Positions 1-8,471 are shown, counted from the first letter of the stretch. The stretch is 19,030 nt of DNA from an uncultured Collinsella sp. (GCA_900756725.1 CAAELJ010000142.1:1-19030), one strand, 5' to 3'. The notes: generated from the sequence alone by a model not told the origin. Program-made: numbers and translations.

Positions 1-20
1 TCGCCCGCTTTTTCATTGTG

Positions 21-3000
21 CTAGCGCTTCTTTGTGGTTGACCTAAGGCGAGCGAACCATATGGCTGCAGCGCCCGCGGTCAGGAGTGCGGTGATGCATG
101 CGGCGACGGGAACAGACCCCGTTGCCGGCAGGTTCTGAGGCAGGGCGCATCGTTGGATGACGCGGTCCTCATCATGCGCCTCGAGTTTATCGCCACCGCC
201 GTTGCGACAAAGATCGACGCGCGCACTGTTGGCAAGTGCGGTTTGGGGCGTATAGGACGACGTTGCCTGCAAATGCACGACTGCGCCCCGGGCATCCGAG
301 TTAAGGGCCGCCTTGGCATCGTCAAGATCGTCGTGTTCGTCTTTAAGGTCATCCCGGGTCCAAGAGCCCGCCTCGCTTCTGGTTGTAAAGTCGGCGGCTA
401 CCGCACCGTATTCAAAACGGATACCTGTGATGACGGCGTCGTCTGTAAGATCGATATCTTTCGTATCGAGCGCGACGGACTTGTCCGTCGGGATATCTGC
501 TTTCCATAGGTGCCACCCGTCGTAATCGACGAGACGCGCATCGTCGCCCAGCAGCTTTGCAACCTCTTCCGTTTCGAGCCAAGGATTGCGATGCCCGTCG
601 TCAAGCGTTGCATTGACCTGCTTGCCCGTATCGCTTGTTCCTGCCGGAGACGTTCGATACCACACGTTGCACAGCCCGTTTAGATCACCGACCGCAATAG
701 GGGTTTCAACGGCAACCAGTTTCGCTGCGCCATCTTTGGCGCACTCAAGGTCGTCGGTGATGGTCAACTCGTCGACCCAGGTGTTCGACTCATTTTTGGC
801 GTCGATGGTATAGGAGAAGGCGCCTGGCGTACTGGTCCGTGCTTTGGCACGGTTTTTTCCGTCGCCGTTGGCAACGAGGTTGCTTCCGACTGGCTGTGCA
901 ATTTCTTGGCGCTTATCGACGCTTCCCCTGATCTCGATGGGGGTATCCTTCATGGCCATGGTTTGAACTTCTCCCGTGGCCTTTACTTCAAACGTTATCT
1001 CTTCGGCGAGGTCGTAGGTACGCGGGGACATCGTTTCGCGCAGGATGTAGGTGCCGGGTGAAAGGTGCTCAATGTGGTGCGGTTTGCCGGATGAAGTCCA
1101 AGAATCGATTTCGTTGCCATTGGAGTCGCAGAGGACAAGCTCGGCGCCTGTCACTTCCTGACCTCCGCACGCGTCGACTTTGGAGACATCGATCTTGGTG
1201 TAGTCGTTGGAAACGTCAAGGTGCACTTCGACCACGGGCGTTTGCTGGTCAGCGTACGACAACTTCACAGTATGCGGGGTCGTGTTGAGCAGATAACCTT
1301 CGGGCGCTTGTGTCTCGACGACCTCGTAGGTGGCGGTACCGCATCCCAGCGAAAGATGGTCGACTCGCGCATGCCCCCGTTCGTCGGTTGTAACGGTGGC
1401 GACGGTTTCGCCATCCAGGGCAACGATGCTGTCGTCGGTTCGCGCGATGTCGCCGACAGCGCGGATGTCAAACGTGGCTCCAGCGAGGGTGCGCCCATCT
1501 ACAGCATCCGTCTTAATAATTTCGATGCTTCCGGTTGCGGCGTCGTCATAGAACGAGGCGACGGCGACTGGTGTCAGATTTCTGTCGGCGGGAATCGTTA
1601 TCTCCAGGTCTTCTCCGCGCAGATACGGTTCCTTGGCCGACGCCTCGCGCACGTAGTATGTTCCGGGATTAAGTGATTCGGGCAGCGTGACGGCGCCGGC
1701 TGTATCGGTTGTGAAGGTATTCATTACATTGTGGGCCGGATACCAACATGTTTGCGAGACGGGTTCGTGGTTGCTATCGAGCAGCTGGAACGCAAAGCCG
1801 GCAAGTGGTACGATGCCGCCGGTCTGAGCATCGCGCTTTACGATTTGAAGGTGTGTCGATAGGGCATGGTTGTCAATAATGTACTGAAGCTCGGCACCGT
1901 CTGTGGTCTGCTCTGCTGTGATGGTCCATTCCCCTGCTTGCTTAAATCCTTCAGGGACCGTTTCTATAACCTCGCGAACGGTGTAGCCCGCGCGGTCGTA
2001 GGGAATGGCACCGTGAGCGCCAGCTGGTCGCCCGCCTGCGCCAAACCATGCTTCGGGCTGGTCTTTGGTGGAGGCAAAGCCGTAAACGTTTGTGGTCAAT
2101 GTGCCGACGACTTGTTGGGAGCTATTGCTGACAACTTCAAAAACGACGCCTCCCGCCGGCTGCTCAAGGCCGGACTCATCGTTACCGCCATGGTCCTTAA
2201 ACTTCGAGATTTCAAGGTCAAAGGCGATGGGGATGTTGGTAATACGGCTTTCGAGCTCAACGATGCCCATATCTCCGAGTTGCTCGGCACCGACGGTGTA
2301 GCTCCAACAGTCGTTTGAAATCAGGTAGCCCTCGGGTGCTTTCGATTCGTAGATGGTAAAGGTACCCAGAGGAACGTCGTTGAGGATCGCCCGTCCGTTT
2401 TCGTCGGTCGTAAGGGTGCGAGTCCAGCCGGGAGTTGATTGCGAGACGCAGGTGAATTCAGCGCCCGCAAGCGACGCCCCAACTTGGGCGCCGGCACCCG
2501 TGGCAGCATCGATTTTTGCAATACGCAAAGTGATGGTGCCGGGCTGCTCGTTAATAGTGACATGTTCGCCGCTGTTTTGTGTGGTGAAGGCTATTCGGTC
2601 GCTTCGAGGGATATAGCCTGCCGGGGCTTTGGTTTCGACCAGGTAATATGCCGTATTGGGCAAAAGCGTTGCTTGTGCACGCCCGTTTTCGTCCATCTGG
2701 ATAGTGCCGACACGTGCATCGCCCGCACTTTCAAAGATATCGAAGGCTGCGCCACCGAGTCTGTAGGTGTCATTACCGGTGGTGATGTCAGCCTGGGACG
2801 ATTGTTTTTGGAAAGATACGGAGACGGCGGGCAGAACATAGAGCATGTCCTGGTGTCGACCTTCGCCCGAGACCGGGCCGTGATAACGTCTGGCTCGATG
2901 TGGGGCTGCCTTAATAGATCCGGACTTAGCGCTCTCGTAGAGCCAACGTGCAGCCGCTACGGCCTCGGCGTTTTCGTAAAACCTACCGCTTCTGGCAATT

Positions 3001-3452
3001 CCCTTGCTATTTGTATACGAATAGGTGCCGTCGGGGCGTGTGGTTCCGTTGAGCATCCACACGGCAATCTGGGTGGCGGCACGGGCGAGATCGGGCGACA
3101 GATTGTGGCCGCCAAAGGATGTGCTGGAGGGGTATCCGTGACAGACGATGGCGGCAAATTCGTCATCGAGCCATGTCCAGCCCTGGCCATATGTGCGCCA
3201 TGGCCCTCCCGGCTTGCTGGGGCCGGGGCAGTCTTGATTCATGCAGTACGAAATCGAAGTGTCCTGTGCCTCGTATTTACCGACACCGAAGGGGCCGCAA
3301 CCGTCGCTTATGGTGCGGAAATTAAGGGCGTCACTCCCATCGACGGCGAGTGCGGCCCCTGGTGCCAGGCAGCCGATCAGAAAAAAGAGGAGCAGGAGCA
3401 GCGGACCTGTTGCGATTGCGCTGTGGACAGAGTGCGTGGGTGCGTTGGACAT
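21..3452 (-). CDS. Thioester-domain, CnaB-repeat LPxTG wall-anchored adhesin
   Basis: This is a secreted, sortase-anchored surface protein of 1143 aa, probably a host-binding adhesin. A signal peptide covers about residues 1-36 (hydrophobic core, then AALA). An N-terminal thioester domain follows: Cys70 in SYCMN and Gln128 in TQIAVW fit the Cys and Gln of the 'Cys-Gln thioester bond-forming surface protein' (TQXA) family, which can bond covalently to host ligands. About six CnaB-like beta domains come next, each ending in an E-xx-APxGY-like strand (ETKAPAGY 273-280, ESKAPEGY 369-376, ETVPEGF 497-503, EASAKEPY 603-610, ETQAPEGY 713-720, ETMSPRTY 806-813). Such domains often form internal isopeptide bonds. 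A roughly 260-aa non-CnaB stalk follows. The C-terminus has LPATG (1108-1112), a hydrophobic helix and a basic tail. The ATG has a good GGAG site. No sortase gene is visible here. The family call is firm; the ligand is unknown. Confidence 0.93.
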   Translation of the reverse strand: MSNAPTHSVHSAIATGPLLLLLFFLIGCLAPGAALAVDGSDALNFRTISDGCGPFGVGKYEAQDTSISYCMNQDCPGPSKPGGPWRTYGQGWTWLDDEFAAIVCHGYPSSTSFGGHNLSPDLARAATQIAVWMLNGTTRPDGTYSYTNSKGIARSGRFYENAEAVAAARWLYESAKSGSIKAAPHRARRYHGPVSGEGRHQDMLYVLPAVSVSFQKQSSQADITTGNDTYRLGGAAFDIFESAGDARVGTIQMDENGRAQATLLPNTAYYLVETKAPAGYIPRSDRIAFTTQNSGEHVTINEQPGTITLRIAKIDAATGAGAQVGASLAGAEFTCVSQSTPGWTRTLTTDENGRAILNDVPLGTFTIYESKAPEGYLISNDCWSYTVGAEQLGDMGIVELESRITNIPIAFDLEISKFKDHGGNDESGLEQPAGGVVFEVVSNSSQQVVGTLTTNVYGFASTKDQPEAWFGAGGRPAGAHGAIPYDRAGYTVREVIETVPEGFKQAGEWTITAEQTTDGAELQYIIDNHALSTHLQIVKRDAQTGGIVPLAGFAFQLLDSNHEPVSQTCWYPAHNVMNTFTTDTAGAVTLPESLNPGTYYVREASAKEPYLRGEDLEITIPADRNLTPVAVASFYDDAATGSIEIIKTDAVDGRTLAGATFDIRAVGDIARTDDSIVALDGETVATVTTDERGHARVDHLSLGCGTATYEVVETQAPEGYLLNTTPHTVKLSYADQQTPVVEVHLDVSNDYTKIDVSKVDACGGQEVTGAELVLCDSNGNEIDSWTSSGKPHHIEHLSPGTYILRETMSPRTYDLAEEITFEVKATGEVQTMAMKDTPIEIRGSVDKRQEIAQPVGSNLVANGDGKNRAKARTSTPGAFSYTIDAKNESNTWVDELTITDDLECAKDGAAKLVAVETPIAVGDLNGLCNVWYRTSPAGTSDTGKQVNATLDDGHRNPWLETEEVAKLLGDDARLVDYDGWHLWKADIPTDKSVALDTKDIDLTDDAVITGIRFEYGAVAADFTTRSEAGSWTRDDLKDEHDDLDDAKAALNSDARGAVVHLQATSSYTPQTALANSARVDLCRNGGGDKLEAHDEDRVIQRCALPQNLPATGSVPVAACITALLTAGAAAIWFARLRSTTKKR

Positions 3453-3472
3453 GGCTGCTCCTTATCCCTCGT

Positions 3473-3497
3473 GCGCCGCACGGGGAGGCCGCGGCGC
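3473..3497 (-). other. 5'-leader hairpin ahead of the adhesin ribosome site
   Basis: On the minus strand GCGCCGC and GCGGCGC form a perfect 7-bp GC stem with an 11-nt loop, about 10 nt before the GGAG ribosome site of the adhesin. It could influence translation or mRNA stability. Only the inverted repeat is seen; the role is inferred. The rest of 3500-3700 shows no convincing gene. Confidence 0.4.
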
Positions 3498-3706
3498 TTG
3501 GGATGAGGCTACCGCCATGGTTCATGCGGGTAAGTACCAGAAGCTGACCAAAAGCTTGCCCGATTTCTGACAAATCGAGCTCAAATACGACAATCAGAGA
3601 AAAGAGCAGGTAGAAGATGGGAAGAAAAGAAAGACAAAGGTCCTCATCTCCACAATTGGAGCGGTTTTCAAACGATTCTCCACAGCTAAAACAAGCATCG
3701 ACACCC

Positions 3707-3736
3707 TTGTATCGAACAAGACAACCGCGTTATACT
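3707..3736 (+). promoter_or_regulatory. Promoter of tRNA-Gly
   Basis: The -35 box TTGTAT (3707-3712) and the -10 box TATACT (3731-3736) are separated by 18 nt and lie 13 nt before the mature tRNA 5' end. This is a good sigma-70-type match in a position that suits the tRNA gene. Confidence 0.65.
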
Positions 3737-3749
3737 AGCCAACACACAA

Positions 3750-3824
3750 GCGGGCATCGCCAAGTGGTAAGGCATCAGCTTCCCAAGCTGACACTCGCGG
3801 GTTCGAGTCCCGTTGCCCGCTCCA
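3750..3824 (+). tRNA. tRNA-Gly (anticodon CCC)
   Basis: The cloverleaf can be drawn directly. The acceptor arms GCGGGCA and TGCCCGC pair over 7 bp. The anticodon stem TCAGC/GCTGA carries loop TTCCCAA, giving anticodon CCC, which reads GGG glycine codons. The T arm has the loop sequence TTCGAGT between CGGG and CCCG. The 3' CCA is encoded (3822-3824). The gene has its own promoter and terminator and so is a single-gene unit. Confidence 0.95.
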
Positions 3825-3833
3825 GAAAAAGTA

Positions 3834-3868
3834 AAAGCACGACACCGTTCCGGTGCCGTGCTTTTTTT
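3834..3868 (+). terminator. Intrinsic terminator of tRNA-Gly
   Basis: A 14-bp stem with one A-C mismatch (3834-3847 with 3851-3864) and a 3-nt loop runs into seven T residues ending at 3868. It begins 9 nt after the encoded CCA. Confidence 0.85.
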
Positions 3869-3875
3869 CAATAAA

Positions 3876-3894
3876 GTGCCGGGACTCGAACCCG
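3876..3894 (-). repeat. Isolated inverted T-arm-like motif, copy A
   Basis: GTGCCGGGACTCGAACCCG lies 7 nt after the T-tract of the tRNA-Gly terminator. Read on the minus strand it is a T-stem-loop (CGGGTTCGAGTCCCG) followed by GGCAC, but no matching tRNA 5' half is visible. Similar sequences follow the terminators ending at 17399 and 18684. The remaining bases up to 4075 contain a 9-bp inverted repeat (GGCACATTC 4004-4012 with GAATGTGCC 4037-4045) and no convincing gene. Confidence 0.5.
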
Positions 3895-4075
3895 ACAGGG
3901 TGCGAGATGCCAAGCATTCAATAGAGCTCTTGGGTGTCTGAGACGACCTCTCCGATGACGACGTCGAATGTCGGAAGGCGTGTTCAACCGCGACTGGTAG
4001 CCGGGCACATTCTGGCCTATTCCCGCACTTGGCTTGGAATGTGCCTGTTTGGAAGAAGCAAAATCGCGAGCCATA

Positions 4076-5749
4076 TCACTCGACTATGTGCCACTCAGCT
4101 GCCGAAGTGCTTCCAGCGTTGGTGATGCGGCCAGCTTTCCGTAGGCTTTGGAGCAGATAGCTTACATGGTCGCCTTTTTGCTTTGCCGTAAGGTCTGCCG
4201 GCAAGGCATGATCCAGCCCTGCGATAATCTCCGCTCTTGAACATGGGCGCACGCGCAGGAGCTCCAAGATCAACTCCTTGAAGACGCTGTTGTCTACGCC
4301 CTTGTTTCGCACATACTCGCTGTGGGCACCGGTGGCTGCTGCCACCTCGGCTGAGACCGTCAGTTTGGGGTAACGGCCCCTAACGAGGCCTTGTTCGTGA
4401 AGCAGGCGTGACTGTTCCTTTGTGACGGGTAGTCCCTTCTGAACGAGGTCCAACAGCAGCACTGTCACCAAATCAAGATTTCGATTGCTTGCGAGAAGTC
4501 GAGAATAGTCCTCGTTGAGAACCGTACCGTACAGCGTTACGGCAACGCGCCCAATCTCAGATAGATCGTAGGTGGGCATTGGTAATAGGCGGTTGCGCTG
4601 AATGTCGAAGACGTTGCGAATGCCTATGGCGTTGCGGTCCATCATGCCTGTTTTGTTCATGGCGCTTGAAAGCAGGGGGTTACGGTAGTAGGGCGGCTTG
4701 TAGCCGCTCGCGAGCGCGTTCTCTATCGTCTCGGGGATAAAGGTACCCTCGTTCTTGAATATAAGCTTGTCCTCATACTCAAGGACATTGATCTTTCCTG
4801 ACATCCTGAAATCTTGATGCGCAATAGCGTTGTGGAGAAGTTCTCGAATGACTTCGGGACTGTAGCGATGCGCTTCGGTGGGAAATAGCGTCTCTTCGCG
4901 GTCGAAGAAGCGATACTTTTCGTTTCTTATCTTTCCCAGGATACGATCGACCTGCAGAATGAAGGGCGGCTCAAAGTGTTCATAGGCCATAGTGGAGCCG
5001 TCGCTCGCGTAGAGCGTCCAAGTGATGCGCGGCTCAATGCCACCCAGAAAGACACTCGATTCCGGTTTGCCCAGAAGAACGAGCGCCGCATTGCTCACGT
5101 GGCCGTGGATCACAAGCGCCATCTTGCTAAGGATAGATTCTTCGTCGAGGCTACGAACGGCAGGCTGGCTTTCTCCGAACTTTTCGACGAATTTGGAGCA
5201 TGCAAAGCTAACTGCCTCTGGATCAAGGTCACCGAAGTTTGCCTCGTAGGCAATCTGGCGCGACCAGTCGGGCCGGCTCTGCCCGTAAATGGCGTCGAGT
5301 TTGAATTTGGGCATCTCTACGAGGGACTCATTCTCTCGTGACCAAGGGATTCCGTGCCAAGTCGTTGGCGTTGCGAAGCTGCCAGCCGGTATCTGGAAAG
5401 CAATGACTCTTTTGTCATCAACTTCAAACTCGTAAATCTCTTCGAAAGTCATGCCGTTGTTTGTGTATTGGGCGATTTCGTGCTTTAGGCGTCGCAGGCC
5501 GACACTTGGCGATTGGGGTTCTTTACGGTAGGCGGTTCCCTTTATCTTGCGGTCGTTTGAAATGCCAAAGAAAAGCCATCCGCACTCTGCCTTGCGTAAA
5601 TTGGCCTCGTTGCTGAGGGCGGAGAAATACCTGCCAATGTCCTCGAAGTCATAGTTCTGCTTTGCTGCCTTGTATTCGACGACCTCGGTCTCGACGTCTG
5701 CAATGATACGCAGAAGTAGGGAGGGCATTTCGCTCGTTTTCCGTATCAT
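4076..5749 (-). CDS. AlbA_2/Schlafen-type ATP-binding putative regulator
   Basis: This 557-aa protein has the layout of the 'divergent AAA-4/AlbA_2' ATP-binding family, often annotated as putative transcriptional regulators. An AlbA_2 domain spans about residues 18-130 (EVVEYKAA, then CGWLFFGISND and VIAFQIPAG). A GHKL-like ATPase-type domain spans about 260-400, with an N-box-like RELLHNAIAHQDF (302-314), YEDKLIFKNEG (325-335) and RNPLLSSAM. The C-terminal 150 residues look like one or two winged helices. The ATG at 5749 follows GGAG at good spacing; a second ATG eight codons in is less well placed. The gene stands alone, appears less GC-rich than its neighbours and lies between a tRNA gene and purB, which suggests an accessory gene. 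A role in controlling its own promoter is plausible because of the upstream repeats. The cellular role is unknown; a defence role is possible but unsupported here. Confidence 0.82.
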   Translation of the reverse strand: MIRKTSEMPSLLLRIIADVETEVVEYKAAKQNYDFEDIGRYFSALSNEANLRKAECGWLFFGISNDRKIKGTAYRKEPQSPSVGLRRLKHEIAQYTNNGMTFEEIYEFEVDDKRVIAFQIPAGSFATPTTWHGIPWSRENESLVEMPKFKLDAIYGQSRPDWSRQIAYEANFGDLDPEAVSFACSKFVEKFGESQPAVRSLDEESILSKMALVIHGHVSNAALVLLGKPESSVFLGGIEPRITWTLYASDGSTMAYEHFEPPFILQVDRILGKIRNEKYRFFDREETLFPTEAHRYSPEVIRELLHNAIAHQDFRMSGKINVLEYEDKLIFKNEGTFIPETIENALASGYKPPYYRNPLLSSAMNKTGMMDRNAIGIRNVFDIQRNRLLPMPTYDLSEIGRVAVTLYGTVLNEDYSRLLASNRNLDLVTVLLLDLVQKGLPVTKEQSRLLHEQGLVRGRYPKLTVSAEVAAATGAHSEYVRNKGVDNSVFKELILELLRVRPCSRAEIIAGLDHALPADLTAKQKGDHVSYLLQSLRKAGRITNAGSTSAAEWHIVE

Positions 5750-5759
5750 GACACTCCAT

Positions 5760-5984
5760 ATAATGTAATTTTATCCGCAACTAATGTAATTATATCTCCT
5801 GTTACATTAGCCGCCCGTGCATAAGGCTGTAGGCCGACTGTAAGGTCATATATTTCAGTGCATATAATGTCTGTGCTTTTAATTTACCTCGCAGATTAGC
5901 TGCCAGGGGAAACGGAAAATAATGTGTCTTCTTCTAATGTAATTTCGCATGTAGCTTTGCGGATAACGCGTGAAATTACATTAG
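5760..5984. repeat. Array of seven TAATGT/ACATTA sites in inverted repeats (possible operator array or MITE-like element)
   Basis: Within 225 bp the hexamer TAATGT occurs at 5761, 5782, 5865, 5920 and 5935, and its complement at 5804 and 5978. The outer ends match in inverted orientation: TAATGTAATT plus TTATCCGCAA (5761-5780) against TTGCGGATAA (5957-5966) and AATTACATTA (5974-5983), with 7 extra nt in the right copy. The right part contains a perfect 13-bp inverted repeat, CTAATGTAATTTC (5934-5946) with GAAATTACATTAG (5972-5984). The array fills most of the gap between the AlbA_2 gene and purB; no gene is seen in it. It could be a multi-site operator or a small non-autonomous element with terminal inverted repeats. 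Confidence 0.6.
5781..5810 (-). promoter_or_regulatory. Promoter with overlapping inverted-repeat operator for the AlbA_2 gene
   Basis: The arms CTAATGTAA (5781-5789) and TTACATTAG (5802-5810) form a perfect 9-bp inverted repeat. On the minus strand a perfect TATAAT -10 box (5789-5794) overlaps one arm, 39 nt before the ATG at 5749. No good -35 box is visible. A repressor binding this site would cover the -10 box, so autoregulation is a reasonable inference. Confidence 0.55.
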
Positions 5985-6147
5985 TTCACGGAACTATTGC
6001 CGCCTGCTGCGGTGACGCTGCTGTCCATCTTCGTTGCCCGCTCCTGCTTCAAAATGTTAGGTTAATGCCTGCTGCCCATACTTGCACCCGCGCACGGTAC
6101 AATGGTTGGGTTACGACCAACGTGCCAATAACCAAAAAGGAGCCGCT

Positions 6148-7494
6148 ATGATCGATCGCTATACCCGCCCGGAGATGGGACATATCTTCTCCCTCGAGAA
6201 CAAGTACGCCATTTGGCAGGAGATCGAGGTCCTGGCCTGCGAGGCCCAGGCGGAGCTCGGCAAGATCGGCATTTCTAAAGAAGAAGCCCAGTGGATCCGC
6301 GACCATGCCAACTTTGAGAAGGCGAAGGTTGACGAGATCGAGGAGGTCACGCGTCACGATGTCATCGCCTTCCTGACCAACATGAAGGAATATATCGACG
6401 CCGATGTTCCCGAGGGCGACCCCAAGCCCAGCCGCTGGGTTCACTATGGCATGACCAGCTCCGACCTGGGCGATACGGCTCTGTGCTACCAGCTCACCCA
6501 GGCCTGTGACCTGATTATCGAGGACGTCAAAAAACTCGGCGAGATTTGCAAGCGCCGCGCCTTCGAGGAGCGCAACACGCTCTGCGCCGGCCGTACCCAT
6601 GGCATCCACGCCGAGCCGATGACCTTCGGCATGAAGTTTGGCTCTTGGGCCTGGGAGCTCAAGCGCGATCTCGACCGTCTTGAGGACGCTCGCAAGAACG
6701 TTGCCTTCGGTGCCATCTCCGGTGCTGTCGGCACCTACAGCTCCATCGAGCCGTTCGTCGAGGAGTATGTCTGTGAGCACCTGGGCCTAGTCCACGATCC
6801 GCTGTCCACGCAGGTCATCAGCCGCGACCATCATGCCTACCTCGCCGGCGTCCTTGCCACTACAGCGGCCACCTGCGAGCGCATCGCTACCGAGGTCCGC
6901 AATCTGCAGAAGACCGATACGCTCGAGGCCGAGGAGCCGTTCCGCAAGGGTCAAAAGGGCAGCTCCGCCATGCCGCACAAGCGCAACCCAATCACCATGG
7001 AGAAGGTCTGTGGCCTGTCGCGCATCGTGAAGTCCAATGCCCAGGTTGCCTTCGACAATGTCGCCCTGTGGCATGAGCGCGACATTTCGCACTCCTCTGC
7101 CGAGCGCGTCGCCCAGGCAGATAGCTTCATCGCGCTTGACCATATGTTCCAGTGCCTCATCCGTGTTATCGACGGCCTGCAGCTGTATCCGGCTCGCATG
7201 ATGGCCAACCTCAACAAGACTCGCGGCCTCATCTTCTCCTCCAAGGTCTTGCTGGCCCTCGTCGATACGGGCATCACCCGCGAGGATGCCTATGCCATCG
7301 TGCAGGAAAACGCCATGGCTACCTGGCACGAGGTGCAGGACTGCGTCGCCGGCCCCACCTTTAAGGAGCGTCTCGAGGCCGACCCGCGCTGCACCGTCAG
7401 CCAGGAGAAGCTCGACGAGATCTTTGATCCGTGGGACTTCCTCACCCGTATCGACACCGTCTTCGATCGTCTGGAGCAGCTGAGCTTCGAGTAG
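6148..7494 (+). CDS. purB: Adenylosuccinate lyase
   Basis: This 448-aa cytoplasmic enzyme splits SAICAR to AICAR plus fumarate and adenylosuccinate to AMP plus fumarate, two steps of purine synthesis. The fumarase/aspartase-superfamily signature is at 271-281 (GSSAMPHKRNP), with the flexible-loop serines. The conserved TH pair is at 150-151 in GRTHGIHAEP. The length is normal for the bacterial family. The ATG at 6148 is chosen because AAAGGAG lies 6 nt ahead; an in-frame ATG at 6082 has no such site and would add a non-conserved 22-residue tail. A -10-like TACAAT is at 6098-6103 without a clear -35. The gene stands alone, apart from purC about 7 kb downstream. Confidence 0.97.
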   Translation: MIDRYTRPEMGHIFSLENKYAIWQEIEVLACEAQAELGKIGISKEEAQWIRDHANFEKAKVDEIEEVTRHDVIAFLTNMKEYIDADVPEGDPKPSRWVHYGMTSSDLGDTALCYQLTQACDLIIEDVKKLGEICKRRAFEERNTLCAGRTHGIHAEPMTFGMKFGSWAWELKRDLDRLEDARKNVAFGAISGAVGTYSSIEPFVEEYVCEHLGLVHDPLSTQVISRDHHAYLAGVLATTAATCERIATEVRNLQKTDTLEAEEPFRKGQKGSSAMPHKRNPITMEKVCGLSRIVKSNAQVAFDNVALWHERDISHSSAERVAQADSFIALDHMFQCLIRVIDGLQLYPARMMANLNKTRGLIFSSKVLLALVDTGITREDAYAIVQENAMATWHEVQDCVAGPTFKERLEADPRCTVSQEKLDEIFDPWDFLTRIDTVFDRLEQLSFE

Positions 7495-7537
7495 GGTTGA
7501 CCTAATTCGACCGTTTGCCGATACATTTCAACCATTG

Positions 7538-7571
7538 GCGCCTTGCCCGTCTTGGGCAAGGCGCTTTTTTT
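7538..7571 (+). terminator. Intrinsic terminator of purB
   Basis: A perfect 11-bp stem (GCGCCTTGCCC with GGGCAAGGCGC), a 5-nt loop and seven T residues begin 44 nt after the purB stop. It isolates purB from the signalling genes that follow. Confidence 0.93.
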
Positions 7572-7634
7572 CGCTGCTGTATCGGCCCCCGGTAATAAAA
7601 TGAACTTCACTGCTGTTTCGATGAAAAGAGCCGC

Positions 7635-8471
7635 GTGCCCAGACGTATCAAACGAGGCGCCATCGTCTCGTCCGTGCTCATACTCCTTGTTGCCGTTTGT
7701 GCGGTCGCCCTGACGTATACCGTTCGAAGCAGCTCTACCTCATCGAGTGAAGCCGATAAAGATCTCCCGGTGCTCAAAATCGGCGTTACGGATAACGATC
7801 CCTATGTGTATACCGATATCGCGGGCGATTACGCCGGTATCGATATCGATATCGCCCGCGAGGCTTGCAAGCGTGCGGGAATCAAGCCGCAATTCATTGA
7901 CATATCTTGGAATGATCGTGACCGCCTGCTCAAAAACGGCGAGATCGATTGCCTGTGGTGCGACTATTCGCCCTGTTATCGCGAAGACGAGTATTACTGG
8001 ACTGAGCCGTATCTAACCTTGACGGTTTCGGTTGCCACCAAGAAAACGAGTGGTATCAAGTCCTTGGCGTATCTCGATGGCAGCAAGACTGTTGCGGTGA
8101 TTTCCGGTTCGGTGAGTGAGCGCCGATTGCTTGCCGGGGACCTAGGGATTTCGCCGGATGTGCACATCAAATCATATGGCTCTGCCGAACTCTGCAAAGC
8201 TGCCCTGGTCAAAGGTTATGTTGACTGTTGGATGGCGGACGTCCAATCGCTCGACCGGCTCGTCGCGCAGTATCCCGGTGTTTATCGCGTGTTTGCCGAC
8301 AACGTTATGACGGTTGACCTTGGCGTCGCGTTTAAGGACGGCTATGAGGGGGAGTACGTCAAAAACCTCAATACCGTGCTGTTCGAGATGGATCGAGATG
8401 GCACGATTGAGCGCATTGTGGACAGTTACAAGGCAGGGGCGACGACAGGCAGGCAAGGAGCGGAATCATGA
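7635..8471 (+). CDS. Membrane-anchored SBP_bac_3 family ligand-binding protein
   Basis: This 278-aa protein has one N-terminal membrane segment (about residues 9-30), a Ser-rich linker and an extracellular amino-acid-type solute-binding fold (PF00497 style). The fold shows LKIGVTDNDPY, YAGIDIDIAREACKRAG, LLKNGEIDCLWC and YYWTEPYL in the usual order. The sequence VAVC does not fit a lipobox, so the helix is probably an uncleaved anchor or signal. No permease or ATPase gene is nearby. Instead the stop overlaps the start of the diguanylate cyclase by 4 nt (ATGA, 8468-8471), which suggests translational coupling and a sensing rather than a transport role. The start is GTG at 7635 with a weak AAGAG site; the ATG at 7621 is out of frame. 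The ligand cannot be told from the sequence. Confidence 0.82.
   Translation: MPRRIKRGAIVSSVLILLVAVCAVALTYTVRSSSTSSSEADKDLPVLKIGVTDNDPYVYTDIAGDYAGIDIDIAREACKRAGIKPQFIDISWNDRDRLLKNGEIDCLWCDYSPCYREDEYYWTEPYLTLTVSVATKKTSGIKSLAYLDGSKTVAVISGSVSERRLLAGDLGISPDVHIKSYGSAELCKAALVKGYVDCWMADVQSLDRLVAQYPGVYRVFADNVMTVDLGVAFKDGYEGEYVKNLNTVLFEMDRDGTIERIVDSYKAGATTGRQGAES

Noticed and set aside
2439..3506. A 355-codon plus-strand open frame opposite the adhesin
   Set aside because: It is antisense to the signal peptide, thioester domain and first repeats, and has no domain or good start.
3876..3910. A complete tRNA gene on the minus strand at the T-arm-like motif
   Set aside because: Only a T-stem-loop and short tail can be drawn; no D arm, anticodon arm or matching 5' acceptor is found.
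3686..3917. Minus-strand frames reading GQRDSNPR-like and GTRTRE-like peptides
   Set aside because: These are classic false ORFs produced by antisense translation of a tRNA gene and its flank.
4004..4045. Terminator for the AlbA_2 gene
   Set aside because: The 9-bp arms are separated by a 24-nt loop and no T-run follows on the minus strand.
7635..8471. Lipoprotein lipobox at VAVC in the binding protein
   Set aside because: Valine before the cysteine does not fit the small residue needed, so a membrane anchor is more likely.
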